Below are positions 14,937-23,402 of a DNA stretch of 32,365 nt, piece by piece. Positions within the stretch are counted from its first letter, which is position 1, and every line of letters starts with the position of its first letter. Source of the stretch: a virus. Where the stretch lies: positions 1-32,365 of the IMG/VR virus record IMGVR_UViG_3300024432_000042. One strand, 5' to 3'. The notes under the pieces are model-generated. The model was given only the letters and a program-made list of their open reading frames with translations, was not told the DNA's origin and did no database searches. A program made the position numbers and the translations under genes.

Positions 14937-16528
14937 TGTTCGGCATTGCCCCACAAGAGCAGATAACTAAACCGGCGACATTCCCTGCGCCGACTGCTGG
15001 GATCAATTCTATATCGAACCTCTATGGTATGGAGCCTCGGGATAGTATCGTAACCATTAACATTGACGCTACGACTGTGGGGTTGAAAGTACGCCCCGGA
15101 TACCAAGAGTACGCTAATGGATTTATCGGTGGGGGCATCCAAACTATTCTACCCTACACAGGGAGTATGGACGATAGCAGTAACGATAGACTATTCGTGG
15201 CTAACAGTGATGGTATTTACGATGTAAGTGCTAGCACGACTACTCCTTCAAAGGTAGTAAATTGGGGGATAAAATCTAGCCCCGCAGGTCGGTGCAGTTT
15301 CGCACAGTTTACGAATGATGGTGGCGCACACTTCATGCTGGTGGCTGATGAAGAAAATGGCCTTCAGCTATACACTGAGTCAACTGACACATGGTCGGTT
15401 CCTGCTATTGTAGGCCCGACAGGAGGCGCAGCAGATATTGCCTTTGTCATGACTTGGAAAAACAGGATGTGGTACATTGAAAAGAACAGTACAAGTTCCT
15501 GGTACAGTGACGTTGGGGTTTTCGGAGGAACTCTCACCGAGTTTAACTTTGGCTCTAGATTCCGTTATGGTGGCATTCTTGCAGTCCTTGCCGATTGGAC
15601 ACTTGACAGCGGTGAAGGTCCAGACGATTACCTTGTTGCGGTCTCGTCTGCGGGGGACGTTATTGTCTACGCTGGCACAGATCCAAGCAGCTCCGCGACC
15701 TTCGGAATTATCGGACTCTGGTTCGTTGGAGCAGTCCCTTTCGGACGAAGAATTACTGGTCTTTATGGAGGAGATATGCTCCTCCTTTCCACCTATGGAC
15801 TTATCAGTATGGGAGCCCTCCTGCAAGGAAAAGACCCCTTCAGCTTAGAGGCTAGTCTGACGTGGAAGATACAGGCATTTATCAACCAAGCGATGACCCG
15901 TAGTAGATCTCAATTTGGGTGGGAAATAAGGATTCACCCTAGTATATCGCGGCTGGTTATTTCCTCCCCCAAAGAGGTGAACATACCGCATACTCAGTAT
16001 GTGTATGACCTTAACCTCAAGGCTTGGTCTATTTGGCATGACGTACCTATTCTCACATCGGAACAGTACCAGTCAGAGTTCTACTTTGGCGCACCTACGA
16101 TTAATGTGTGGAAGCTCCAAGGTACGCTTGACAATATTGAACTAGCATCGCCGAATCCTATACAAATTGATTGGCAGTTACTCACTAGCTACCAAGATGT
16201 GGATACACCTGAGCAATTCAAACGTATGCAATTTCTCAGGCCTATCTTCATAGCACAGTCATTCCCATCGTATACTGTGAAAGCTTTGTATGATTATGAT
16301 TTATCACAGCTACCTATACCTCCTAATGCTAGTGCCTTCGGCGTCGGTATTTGGGATTCAGGTTTGTGGGATATAGATATCTGGGGCGGCGGGTCTACAG
16401 ATTTCCAGCCAGCGCGTGGAGCTTGGGGCATAGGTAGGACAATGGCTGTTTCTTTACGAGGTAAGTCACAAGTGGAAACTACATTGATCGCTATTGGATT
16501 TATGTGGGACGAAGGTGGTTTACTGTGA
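14936..16528 (+). CDS. Tail nozzle / tail tubular protein B-like
   Basis: This 530-residue beta-rich protein follows the adaptor gene, as T7 gp12 and P22 gp10 do. The N-terminus (PAPTAGINSISNLYGMEPRDSIVTINI) and the next segment (VGLKVRPGYQEYANG) are characteristic of podovirus nozzle proteins. Several blade-like segments of 40-60 residues follow (for example RLFVANSDGIYDV, HFMLVADEENGLQLYT, LLSTYGLISMG). These suggest the beta-propeller platform of the family. The protein forms the hexameric lower part of the tail. The stop overlaps the next ATG as TGATG. Confidence 0.88.
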   Translation: MFGIAPQEQITKPATFPAPTAGINSISNLYGMEPRDSIVTINIDATTVGLKVRPGYQEYANGFIGGGIQTILPYTGSMDDSSNDRLFVANSDGIYDVSASTTTPSKVVNWGIKSSPAGRCSFAQFTNDGGAHFMLVADEENGLQLYTESTDTWSVPAIVGPTGGAADIAFVMTWKNRMWYIEKNSTSSWYSDVGVFGGTLTEFNFGSRFRYGGILAVLADWTLDSGEGPDDYLVAVSSAGDVIVYAGTDPSSSATFGIIGLWFVGAVPFGRRITGLYGGDMLLLSTYGLISMGALLQGKDPFSLEASLTWKIQAFINQAMTRSRSQFGWEIRIHPSISRLVISSPKEVNIPHTQYVYDLNLKAWSIWHDVPILTSEQYQSEFYFGAPTINVWKLQGTLDNIELASPNPIQIDWQLLTSYQDVDTPEQFKRMQFLRPIFIAQSFPSYTVKALYDYDLSQLPIPPNASAFGVGIWDSGLWDIDIWGGGSTDFQPARGAWGIGRTMAVSLRGKSQVETTLIAIGFMWDEGGLL

Positions 16529-16968
16529 TGGACTTCCTTCCCATGTCACGCAGGGAAGAGTGGGAGTGGATCCACGCTAGGGCTGAATGTGTTCAGTGTG
16601 CAGATACGAAGGGCATTGTCGCCTATAAGAATGGGAAAATTGTGGGGATGGTAGCTTTTGATACATGGGCTCACAATAGTGTCCATATCCACATTGCTTT
16701 TGAAGACTTGTTTATATTCAAACATGGCTGGCCTGAGGCCGTCTTTGGGTACGCCTTCAACACTTGTGATAAGGGCGTAATCATAGGCGTTACTCCAGCT
16801 TGTAACAAGAAGGCTCTACGTTTTAACGAGCATATTGGTTTCGAAGAAATCTTCAGAGTTAAAGATGGCTTTGAAGTAGGTATTGATTTTGTAGTGACAG
16901 AGTACCGTAAAGAGAACTGCAAATACATAAGGAAGGAAGATGGGCAAATCTACACCCGCGCCGCCTGA
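16528..16968 (+). CDS. GNAT-like protein at the T7 gp13 position
   Basis: A 146-residue protein starting at ATG 16528 (TGATG overlap with the nozzle gene). It has the layout of a GNAT acetyltransferase: a first strand and helix, GIVAYKNGKIVGMVAFDTW (about residues 30-48), a beta segment SVHIHIAFED, and a C-terminal part with AFNTCDKGVIIGVTPACNKKALRFNEHIGFEEIFR (about 79-113). The AxxFNExxGFE element is typical of the family's acceptor half, but the usual R/Q-x-x-G-x-G/A acetyl-CoA loop is not clear. T7 gp13, needed for internal core assembly, lies in the same position and has a reported GNAT-like fold. It may therefore act in assembly rather than as an enzyme. It overlaps the next gene by 29 nt. 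Confidence 0.7.
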   Translation: MDFLPMSRREEWEWIHARAECVQCADTKGIVAYKNGKIVGMVAFDTWAHNSVHIHIAFEDLFIFKHGWPEAVFGYAFNTCDKGVIIGVTPACNKKALRFNEHIGFEEIFRVKDGFEVGIDFVVTEYRKENCKYIRKEDGQIYTRAA

Positions 16969-17977
16969 TTACGAGGCAGCGGCTGAACAGACTGCGGCTG
17001 GCAATCTTGAAATGCTGGAGATGCAGACTCGGGCTAATCGTCCGGATCAATTTACTCCGTGGGGATCTTCTACATGGGAAGAAGGCGCTGCTGGAGATTG
17101 GACCCAGAATATTACCCTCAGCCCTGAACAGCAGCAAGCTCTAGATGATCAGTTAGCACTACAAGCCTCTAGAAGTGGTCTTGCTGGCGGTATGATGGAA
17201 CGGGTTACCGATGAATTTGGGCAGCCGATGGATTGGACCCAATTTGAAGAAGGTGGTGGCCGGGTTGAAGGTGGCGACTACTATGGTGATAGAGCAGGCG
17301 AGGCTATGTATGGCCGAGCTACTTCCCGCCTTGACCCACAGTGGGAACAACGTGCTGAGCAGCAAGAGTCTGCTCTACGAAATCAAGGCTTACGTCCAGG
17401 TGACGAAGCTTACGACAATGCTATGCAGACTATGGAGCAACAGCGGACTGATGCTTATCAGCAGGCTGGGTTCCAAGCTGACATGGCAGCGGCTCAAGAA
17501 GGTGCTCGTATGCAGGGTATGGATATCGGTGCTGGAGGGTACAATACTCAGCTCCGTCAGCAGCAAATTGCTGAAGCCATGCAGCAACGAGGATTTAGCC
17601 TCAACGAGATCAATGCTATACTGCATGGTCAACAGGTAGGAATGCCGAGTATGCCGGGGTTCAATACTGCTGGAGTTGTAGAGGGCGCTGACTATAGTGG
17701 TGCAGCTCAGGCTGGCTATGATGCTAGTATGGATCAGTTCAGTGCAGATCAAGCAGGCTGGCAGAGTGTCATGAATGCAGGTGCAGGCATGATGTCATTC
17801 AGTGATGTACGTTTGAAGCGTAGTGTTGAGTACGTCGGACGCTGGGCTAATCGTAAGTTCTACAAGTGGACATACATCTGGGGCGAAAAAGGCTTCGGGG
17901 TACTGGCACATGAGAATCCAGATATGGTCGTAGCTGCTCCGGCTGGCTACGCGATAGTTGATTACGGGAGATTATGA
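16940..17977 (+). CDS. Internal virion-type protein with C-terminal S74-like segment
   Basis: A 345-residue protein starting with ribosome site AAGGAAGGAAG. The body is Gln, Ala, Glu and Met-rich with long helices (for example QWEQRAEQQESALRNQGL and the run to about residue 230). This is a pattern of podovirus internal or ejection proteins. The last 59 residues (from 287: FSDVRLKRSVEYVG, then GFGVLAHENPDMV, VDYGRL) match the SDxRLK...Y.Y...GV.A.E pattern of the Peptidase_S74/intramolecular chaperone domain found at the end of phage spikes. The segment is shorter than a usual S74 domain (about 100 residues). It may trimerise or self-process, but no Ser-Lys dyad can be assigned with confidence. 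Confidence 0.7.
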   Translation: MGKSTPAPPDYEAAAEQTAAGNLEMLEMQTRANRPDQFTPWGSSTWEEGAAGDWTQNITLSPEQQQALDDQLALQASRSGLAGGMMERVTDEFGQPMDWTQFEEGGGRVEGGDYYGDRAGEAMYGRATSRLDPQWEQRAEQQESALRNQGLRPGDEAYDNAMQTMEQQRTDAYQQAGFQADMAAAQEGARMQGMDIGAGGYNTQLRQQQIAEAMQQRGFSLNEINAILHGQQVGMPSMPGFNTAGVVEGADYSGAAQAGYDASMDQFSADQAGWQSVMNAGAGMMSFSDVRLKRSVEYVGRWANRKFYKWTYIWGEKGFGVLAHENPDMVVAAPAGYAIVDYGRL

Positions 17978-18360
17978 TGGGCATGAACAGAGGCGGTGGT
18001 GGTGGAGGCATAGCTCAGGCTATTGGTAGAGGCCAACCTCAAGGAACAGGAGGTTTAGCTGATCGTTTCCAACAGCAAATCGCTGCCAGACGCGCCCCAC
18101 GAACAGGTGGAGTAGTTGGACCTCAAGTTGACCCTAGAGGGTCTCGTATGCAGGTGATGAATCAACGAGTAGCTGATCGCCGAGCAGAACTAGGGAGAGG
18201 AGCTCCTCCTCCGGGTAGAACTGGCGGAGTGGTTGCTCCACAAATGCAGAGGCAACAGATGATGGCTCAGCAATTACGAGGTAGAAGGCCTCCTAACCCA
18301 ATGGGTAGTCGTATGCCTATGCGGGGAGGCCGCATGGGTCGTGGAGGAGGTAGGTACTGA
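17974..18360 (+). CDS. Arg/Gly-rich small virion protein
   Basis: A 128-residue, highly basic low-complexity protein, rich in Arg, Gly, Met, Gln and Pro. RGG-type segments and a repeated RTGGVV motif (at about residues 43 and 82, followed by GPQV or APQM) show an internal duplication of roughly 40 residues. Its ATG overlaps the previous stop as ATGA and its stop overlaps the next gene as TGATG. An alternative start is the next codon, also ATG. The charge suggests contact with DNA inside the virion; position among internal proteins supports this, but I do not recognise a family. Confidence 0.65.
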   Translation: MMGMNRGGGGGGIAQAIGRGQPQGTGGLADRFQQQIAARRAPRTGGVVGPQVDPRGSRMQVMNQRVADRRAELGRGAPPPGRTGGVVAPQMQRQQMMAQQLRGRRPPNPMGSRMPMRGGRMGRGGGRY

Positions 18361-18920
18361 TGGCTAGTTCACAGGCAGCGATGCAAAGGCTCCTCGCTTC
18401 AGGTTGGAAGCAGGGCGATCCAATTCCTGATTGGTTCATAGCAGCTGATCCTAGTGCTTCAGTTGGGCCAGCTCCCGGCCCAGCTCAACCCGGTACTATG
18501 GACAATCCTCTACAACTTGATACTATGATGGTCCAAGGGGACGCTAGTCCTATGGGGCCTCCTGCTCCCCAAGCTGGCGCAGGGACAGCAGCGAGCACAG
18601 GGGTCTTTGCTGGCATGAGTGATGAAGATGCTCAGAAGTATGCTGGCATGGGCGAACTACGGTTGCAGAAGGAACGTGCTGAAGAGCTGAGGGATACAGA
18701 AGATGCTGCGGGACGCTACTTAAATCAAGGGCGAACCTTTGTCGCTGCTAACCCTCTTGAGCATCTGTCTGTTGGGCTGCGCCGGATGGAAGGTAAGAAA
18801 CGCTCTAGGGCTATTGGTGAAAAACAGACAGAAGGGCGTAGGAGTATCATTGATCTTTTACGCAACAAGAAAGATCTAACTAAAGAAGACCTAGAAGATA
18901 TAGGATACGGAAATGCCTAA
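18360..18920 (+). CDS. Unidentified internal virion-type protein
   Basis: A 186-residue protein in the internal-protein cluster. The N-terminal half is Pro/Ala/Gly-rich with little predicted structure (residues about 30-75). The C-terminal half is helical and charged (LQKERAEELRDTEDAAGRYL at about 101-120, then EGKKRSRAIGEKQTEGRRSIIDLLRNKKDL at about 144-173). I do not recognise the family. Coupling by overlaps on both sides (TGATG at the start, 8 nt at the end) suggests it is made in fixed ratio with its neighbours. Confidence 0.6.
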   Translation: MASSQAAMQRLLASGWKQGDPIPDWFIAADPSASVGPAPGPAQPGTMDNPLQLDTMMVQGDASPMGPPAPQAGAGTAASTGVFAGMSDEDAQKYAGMGELRLQKERAEELRDTEDAAGRYLNQGRTFVAANPLEHLSVGLRRMEGKKRSRAIGEKQTEGRRSIIDLLRNKKDLTKEDLEDIGYGNA

Positions 18921-19830
18921 CCCTATTGAACTAATGCTTACGGAAGATCGGGACCCTACTATGCAGAGGGCTCTGGCACAAGGTCTACGGCGTCAGTCAG
19001 AAATAGGTACACTTGCTCAACTAACGGGGGATGTAGTCCTCCAGCCGTTTGGTCAAGGACTTAGTGCTCGTACTGATCGTAGGGTGCTGACTGAGGCAGC
19101 GAACTTACAAAAGAAACAACAACGTCAGTTAACGAAAGACTACTACGACCAAATGGCGGAAACTAATCGGCTTACGATGGCTATGAATAAGCGTAAGCAG
19201 AGTGAAGTTGAGCGCCACCACCTTGAAATGGAAAGGATCGCAGCTTTACGAGCTGAGACAGCTCTAACTGGCGCAGGGTTCAAAGCCCCTAGTGTTTCTG
19301 CGCAGAAAATGACACAAGAAGCTAAAGAATCCTACGACGGTATAGCTAGAGTACTCAAAGCTTATAAGCCTGAGTATGCTACGCAATGGGGAGCCGTTGG
19401 TGAGGGGACTATTACAAACTTCCTTGGCAAGAAAGTTGGAAGCCAAGGGATGAAGGATCAGGCTAGGTGGTGGGCTGATTACGATCTCCTGTACACGCTA
19501 GGTCGCAGGAACCAACTGTTCGGTTCAGCGTTGACAGACTCTGAAATTAGAGCTTGGGAGGGTGCTAACATCAGCCCCAACTCCCCGCCTGATGTTATTG
19601 AGCGAGGCTTGAGGACGTTGTCTGAAATTGCTTCCAAGAAATTGGAAGAGCAGTATAAGAATGATGCTCCCCTCTATAAACCTGAGTGGGTTGAAAGTAT
19701 GTATTCAGGTATTGCTCCAATGCCTACGTTTGGGGCTGATAAGATAGAGGTAGAGGCAGAAGATTATGAAAGTAGCCTCTTGGAACCACAAGTGAACCCC
19801 GCGACTGGCAACACGATTCAGGATTGGTGA
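18913..19830 (+). CDS. Internal virion / DNA ejection protein (middle)
   Basis: A 305-residue mostly helical protein with AGGA about 8 nt before the ATG. The N-terminal part has long charged helices (about residues 58-115). The centre has WWADYDLLYTLGRRNQLFGSALTDSEIRAWEGANISPN (about 184-221). Similar WW/W..Y....RN.LFG.ALT..E..AW segments occur in many phage internal proteins. It is likely to be packaged in the capsid and to help form the channel that moves DNA into the cell, as T7 gp14-gp16 do. No enzymatic motif is visible. Assignment is by pattern and gene order. Confidence 0.65.
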   Translation: MPNPIELMLTEDRDPTMQRALAQGLRRQSEIGTLAQLTGDVVLQPFGQGLSARTDRRVLTEAANLQKKQQRQLTKDYYDQMAETNRLTMAMNKRKQSEVERHHLEMERIAALRAETALTGAGFKAPSVSAQKMTQEAKESYDGIARVLKAYKPEYATQWGAVGEGTITNFLGKKVGSQGMKDQARWWADYDLLYTLGRRNQLFGSALTDSEIRAWEGANISPNSPPDVIERGLRTLSEIASKKLEEQYKNDAPLYKPEWVESMYSGIAPMPTFGADKIEVEAEDYESSLLEPQVNPATGNTIQDW

Positions 19831-19834
19831 TGCT

Positions 19835-21541
19835 ATGCCTATAGATGTCCGACTACCTAACGGAAACGTTCTAAAGAATGTGCCCGACGATGTGGCTGAT
19901 AAGAAGCACATGGTCGCAATGGAAGCTATCAAACGGGGCATGGCAACTAACGAAGACTTTGGTTATGAAACTGCTAAGGATTACCAAGGTGAATTCGGTG
20001 CTGCTGGGGAAACTAAGGGTGGACGATTCCTAGAAGGTATGGGTCGGGGCTTTGTCAATACAGGTCGTCAGGTTGGGAATATGTTCAACCTAATAAGCGA
20101 CGAGGAAATGGCCGAAGCTGCACAACTAGATAAAGATTTGATGTCTACGGGCATGGGCATCACAGGGGACATAGCTGGAAGCCTCTTAGCGACTGGTGGG
20201 CCGATTGGTGGTGCGGTGGGTGGCGCGGCTAAGGGTTTACAAGCCGCTGGGACGGCCTCGAGGGCCGCCAGAGGCGCGTCGGCACTAGGGCGCACCCTTG
20301 CACACCCGGCAGGCCGTGGAGCCGTCGAGGGGGCAGCGTATGGCGCTCTGTACGCAGGTCCAGGAAAGCGTGGGGAGGGTGCTGCATGGGGAGCAGGACT
20401 TGGTCTGGGTATGGGCGGACTTGTTAGAGGTCTAGGCAATGCCTGGAAGAATGCTAAGGTCGGTGTGATGGATGAGGCAAAGGAAGCAGCTGAAGAATTG
20501 AAAGCATTCATTCCTATATCACAAGCTGGCCTAGAGGATGGCCTCCCCCGCATGATTTACAATGCTATCCTTTCTAACCTACCGGGATCGGCTGGTAAAG
20601 TTCGTGGACAGTATAAGGAAGCAGTGAATACTCTACGCCAGTGGGCAGGAACACAAGCCCATCCTGATGACTTTGCCGCAGCGATTAATATCCTGCCTGA
20701 GGATGGCATCCATGCAATCTTTACTAAGTTGGATGATTTTTGGAAGGGCAACAAAGCGAAAGGACTTCCGGGGGCGTATGATGATATTGGAAATACTGTT
20801 ATAGATGCCAGCAAGGTCAAAGTTAATCCAGTTACTCGTTCTTTAGTGGAAGCTGAAGCTGCACGACTGAACGTGCCATACCGAATTCCTCAGGGCATAC
20901 AATCTAAGACTCAGAATATGCTCAACTTTAGAAATGCTGTGTCTGAAATTAAAATGAAGTTAGAACCGGGGCAGATGACTAAAACCCTACGAGCTAACCT
21001 TGACGATACTTTGAAAAAGATTGACGACCAGTTAGAAAAGCAATTAGACCCGGAAGTCTTTGCCCATTATTCTAACCTTGGACCTTCGTATAAGAACTAC
21101 CAAGTGTTGAAGGCCGCAGTAGATAAAGCTAAGACAACAGGGCAAGAATTTACACCCCCTCAATTACTTGTCGCCGCAGCAGAAAAAGCAGGAGCAATGG
21201 CTCGCTCTGGTGGGGGTTCTTTCCAGCAAACTGCGGCGAAGGCTGCTAAGGCATTGCAAGACTTTCCATCTAAGGCTGGCGTCTATCAAATGGTGGCAGC
21301 TCTTGGGCTTAGCTCAGGTCTTATGGGCGCGTTCGTAGGTACAGCGATGCCAGCGTTGACGGCTGGAGCTATCTACACAATAGCGAGGGGCGTTGGGACA
21401 AAGAAATTTCAGCAATTCTTAATGGGAGGCTACCGAGGGAAGGCTGCTTTGGAGCATCCTCAAATGCAAATGTTACTTAGAGCTCTTGGTATGCCTGCAC
21501 GACTTGGGATTACTAAGGCCGCAGTAGAGGGAGAACAGTAA
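19835..21541 (+). CDS. Large internal virion protein with membrane-active Gly/Ala helices
   Basis: A 568-residue protein. The N-terminus (VRLPNGNVLKNVPDDVADK) has the short I/V.LP.G....VP.dv motif commonly found in phage internal virion proteins. Residues about 101-208 are very Gly/Ala-rich with GxxxG spacing (GGPIGGAVGGAAKG, GLGLGMGGLVRGLG), and another hydrophobic stretch occurs at about 478-522 (MVAALGLSSGLMGAFVG). These can insert in membranes, as expected for an ejection channel. The middle (220-460) is helical. The C-terminus is short and charged. No lytic transglycosylase domain like that in T7 gp16 is present, so wall penetration must come from elsewhere. Confidence 0.75.
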   Translation: MPIDVRLPNGNVLKNVPDDVADKKHMVAMEAIKRGMATNEDFGYETAKDYQGEFGAAGETKGGRFLEGMGRGFVNTGRQVGNMFNLISDEEMAEAAQLDKDLMSTGMGITGDIAGSLLATGGPIGGAVGGAAKGLQAAGTASRAARGASALGRTLAHPAGRGAVEGAAYGALYAGPGKRGEGAAWGAGLGLGMGGLVRGLGNAWKNAKVGVMDEAKEAAEELKAFIPISQAGLEDGLPRMIYNAILSNLPGSAGKVRGQYKEAVNTLRQWAGTQAHPDDFAAAINILPEDGIHAIFTKLDDFWKGNKAKGLPGAYDDIGNTVIDASKVKVNPVTRSLVEAEAARLNVPYRIPQGIQSKTQNMLNFRNAVSEIKMKLEPGQMTKTLRANLDDTLKKIDDQLEKQLDPEVFAHYSNLGPSYKNYQVLKAAVDKAKTTGQEFTPPQLLVAAAEKAGAMARSGGGSFQQTAAKAAKALQDFPSKAGVYQMVAALGLSSGLMGAFVGTAMPALTAGAIYTIARGVGTKKFQQFLMGGYRGKAALEHPQMQMLLRALGMPARLGITKAAVEGEQ

Positions 21542-22986
21542 TGCCACGTGACGGCGGAGGGACTTATACACTTCCAGCAGGAAACCCGGTAATTCCGGGT
21601 ACGATTATTGAAACAACGTGGGCGAACCCCACGATGAATGACATCGCTGCCGCGCTTACCGATTCCCTCTCCCGTACAGGGTCGGGCGGTATGCTCGTAC
21701 CATTCCTCAATGCAGATGGAACGGTAGGCCTCCCCGGTATTTCATGGGCTAACCAGCAGAACATGGGTATCTATCGTCCAGGTTTGGACGAGATGCGTAT
21801 CAGTGTGGCGGGAGTAGACAAGTCTCGCTGGACTAGTGATGCTAACAACCCGATGGATATCTGGGTATCTAGTTCATGGCAAGCTGTCATGCACGAAGGT
21901 GGTGATTATAGTCCTACTGGTAATTGGGATTTCTCAGGTGCTGCTTCATTTATCCTCGGTCCAACACCGGTCGTACCTATAAATGAAACAGGAGCAACTG
22001 CGGACGAAGGCAATTGGAATTTCCGAGCTACTGGGGATGAATTAGTTCTTGCGACTGCAACGGATGCTGCTCCTACAGTTGATGTAGAAAATGCTTTCTG
22101 GGTTACTCGTACTGCGACAGCGGTTGATTATACTCAATTTCTCAATGAAATACGAGTGGGGGGAAGTACATCAGCTTATGGTGTGATGCGCCACGGGATA
22201 ACTGGGCCTACAGAAATTGATAGTCAAAATACAAACCAACTTCACTTCATGCCTACCAGTGAAAACTCTGGTTTGGCTAGGTTTGGTCCTGGAAATACAG
22301 CTTTAGTTCCATTTAGTCTAAGTGTTGCAGGGCAAAATCAATCTGTACAAGTAACTTCACAAACATCTGGAGATCAAGTAGGCTGGACAGTTTATTGTAA
22401 TGATGGGATTCGGAATTGGGCATCCTTTTTTGGCATACATGATAATGATGCTTGGGGGTTATCCTGCAATGTCATCGGGTCTGGCACTCCTACCTTTATA
22501 GTAGAATGCGAAGGGGAATCATTATTCCGAGCCGTTCTTAATGGCGCATCTTCTATGTATCACAATAATACAGTAGCGATTAGGACTCGTAGTGGTACAG
22601 GGGATAATACGAGAGGCGAAGTCCTCCATGCTGATGGAGCTTACCATGATATAGGCTTGGCTGTCATGCCTATACTTGAGCAGGACTCTAATGTAACCCT
22701 TGGAACATCTCAAAATCAGAAGCTTCTGCATAAAGATTCTGGTGGAACCGTCACCTATACACTGGATAATAACTCAGCTATCCAACATGGAACTGTTTAC
22801 ACAATCGTTAATGAAGATACAGAAGTACTCAATATTAATCAGGGAGGGGGTGTGACCCTTCGTTGGTTTGACGGAACAACTTCTGGCGGGCTGCTAGGAA
22901 ATCGTGACTTAGCTTCTGGTGGTGCTGCGACTGTTGTCAAATACATTGATACTGAATACTTTATCTGGGGCGTTGGTTTGTCATGA
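21541..22986 (+). CDS. Tail fibre protein
   Basis: The 481-residue protein starts with MPRDGGGTYTLPAGNPVIPG and TIIETTWANPTMNDIAAALTDS, a very common N-terminal attachment segment of phage tail fibres. The following part (about residues 57-120) has GLPGISWANQQNMGIYRPGLDEMRISV, also typical of fibres that attach to the tail. A beta-rich shaft with Thr/Val/Gly segments follows to residue 400, and the C-terminus (VYTIVNEDTEVLNINQGGGVTLRWFDGTTSG) looks like a small receptor-binding or trimerisation domain. It probably binds the host surface. TAATG coupling links it to the internal protein gene. Confidence 0.85.
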   Translation: MPRDGGGTYTLPAGNPVIPGTIIETTWANPTMNDIAAALTDSLSRTGSGGMLVPFLNADGTVGLPGISWANQQNMGIYRPGLDEMRISVAGVDKSRWTSDANNPMDIWVSSSWQAVMHEGGDYSPTGNWDFSGAASFILGPTPVVPINETGATADEGNWNFRATGDELVLATATDAAPTVDVENAFWVTRTATAVDYTQFLNEIRVGGSTSAYGVMRHGITGPTEIDSQNTNQLHFMPTSENSGLARFGPGNTALVPFSLSVAGQNQSVQVTSQTSGDQVGWTVYCNDGIRNWASFFGIHDNDAWGLSCNVIGSGTPTFIVECEGESLFRAVLNGASSMYHNNTVAIRTRSGTGDNTRGEVLHADGAYHDIGLAVMPILEQDSNVTLGTSQNQKLLHKDSGGTVTYTLDNNSAIQHGTVYTIVNEDTEVLNINQGGGVTLRWFDGTTSGGLLGNRDLASGGAATVVKYIDTEYFIWGVGLS

Positions 22987-23402
22987 CAGGTTTCCAACAT
23001 GGAGTTTCCGCAGCGATGGCTGCGGCAGACATCCCTATAGTTCTTGAAAATTTTGTTCAACCGGGTGGCAGTCGCCAAGTCAGTTGTCAAAATGCAGGGG
23101 GATGTACTGCGACATGGTCTTTGTTTCAGAACGGGGTTTGTTCAGCCTGTCCTCGTTGGTATAATCCAACACAAGCTCCCCAACGAACATGGCATTTTAG
23201 GTGGAGGTTAAGTGGATGCACACAAGGTCAAGGAGTTCCTATGAATGTGTGGACTCTTATGACTCAGACATATGGTTTTAGTGAAAGTTGCAGCAATCCT
23301 CAGATCAGCAACTGTGGTGTTACGATTGATCTTAGTCACGATGGTGGTTCTACGGTGGCTGGTACTTTCACAGCCTCTGCTTTCTGTGATGCGAGTCCAT
23401 AG
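22983..23402 (+). CDS. Cys-rich protein after tail fibre
   Basis: A 139-residue protein whose ATG overlaps the fibre stop as ATGA. It has eight cysteines, all after residue 33, including CQNAGGC, CSACPRW and CSNPQISNC, plus four Trp in the middle, and a beta-rich C-terminus (GGSTVAGTFTASAFCDASP). Such Cys density is unusual for a phage cytoplasmic protein and suggests disulfides or metal binding in a virion surface protein. I do not recognise the family. It may be a fibre tip, a fibre chaperone, or a superinfection factor; no evidence separates these. Confidence 0.55.
   Translation: MTGFQHGVSAAMAAADIPIVLENFVQPGGSRQVSCQNAGGCTATWSLFQNGVCSACPRWYNPTQAPQRTWHFRWRLSGCTQGQGVPMNVWTLMTQTYGFSESCSNPQISNCGVTIDLSHDGGSTVAGTFTASAFCDASP

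Noticed and set aside
20068-20553. Leftward 161-codon open frame
   Set aside because: It is a Pro/Ala-rich shadow of the Gly/Ala-rich membrane segment of the large internal protein.
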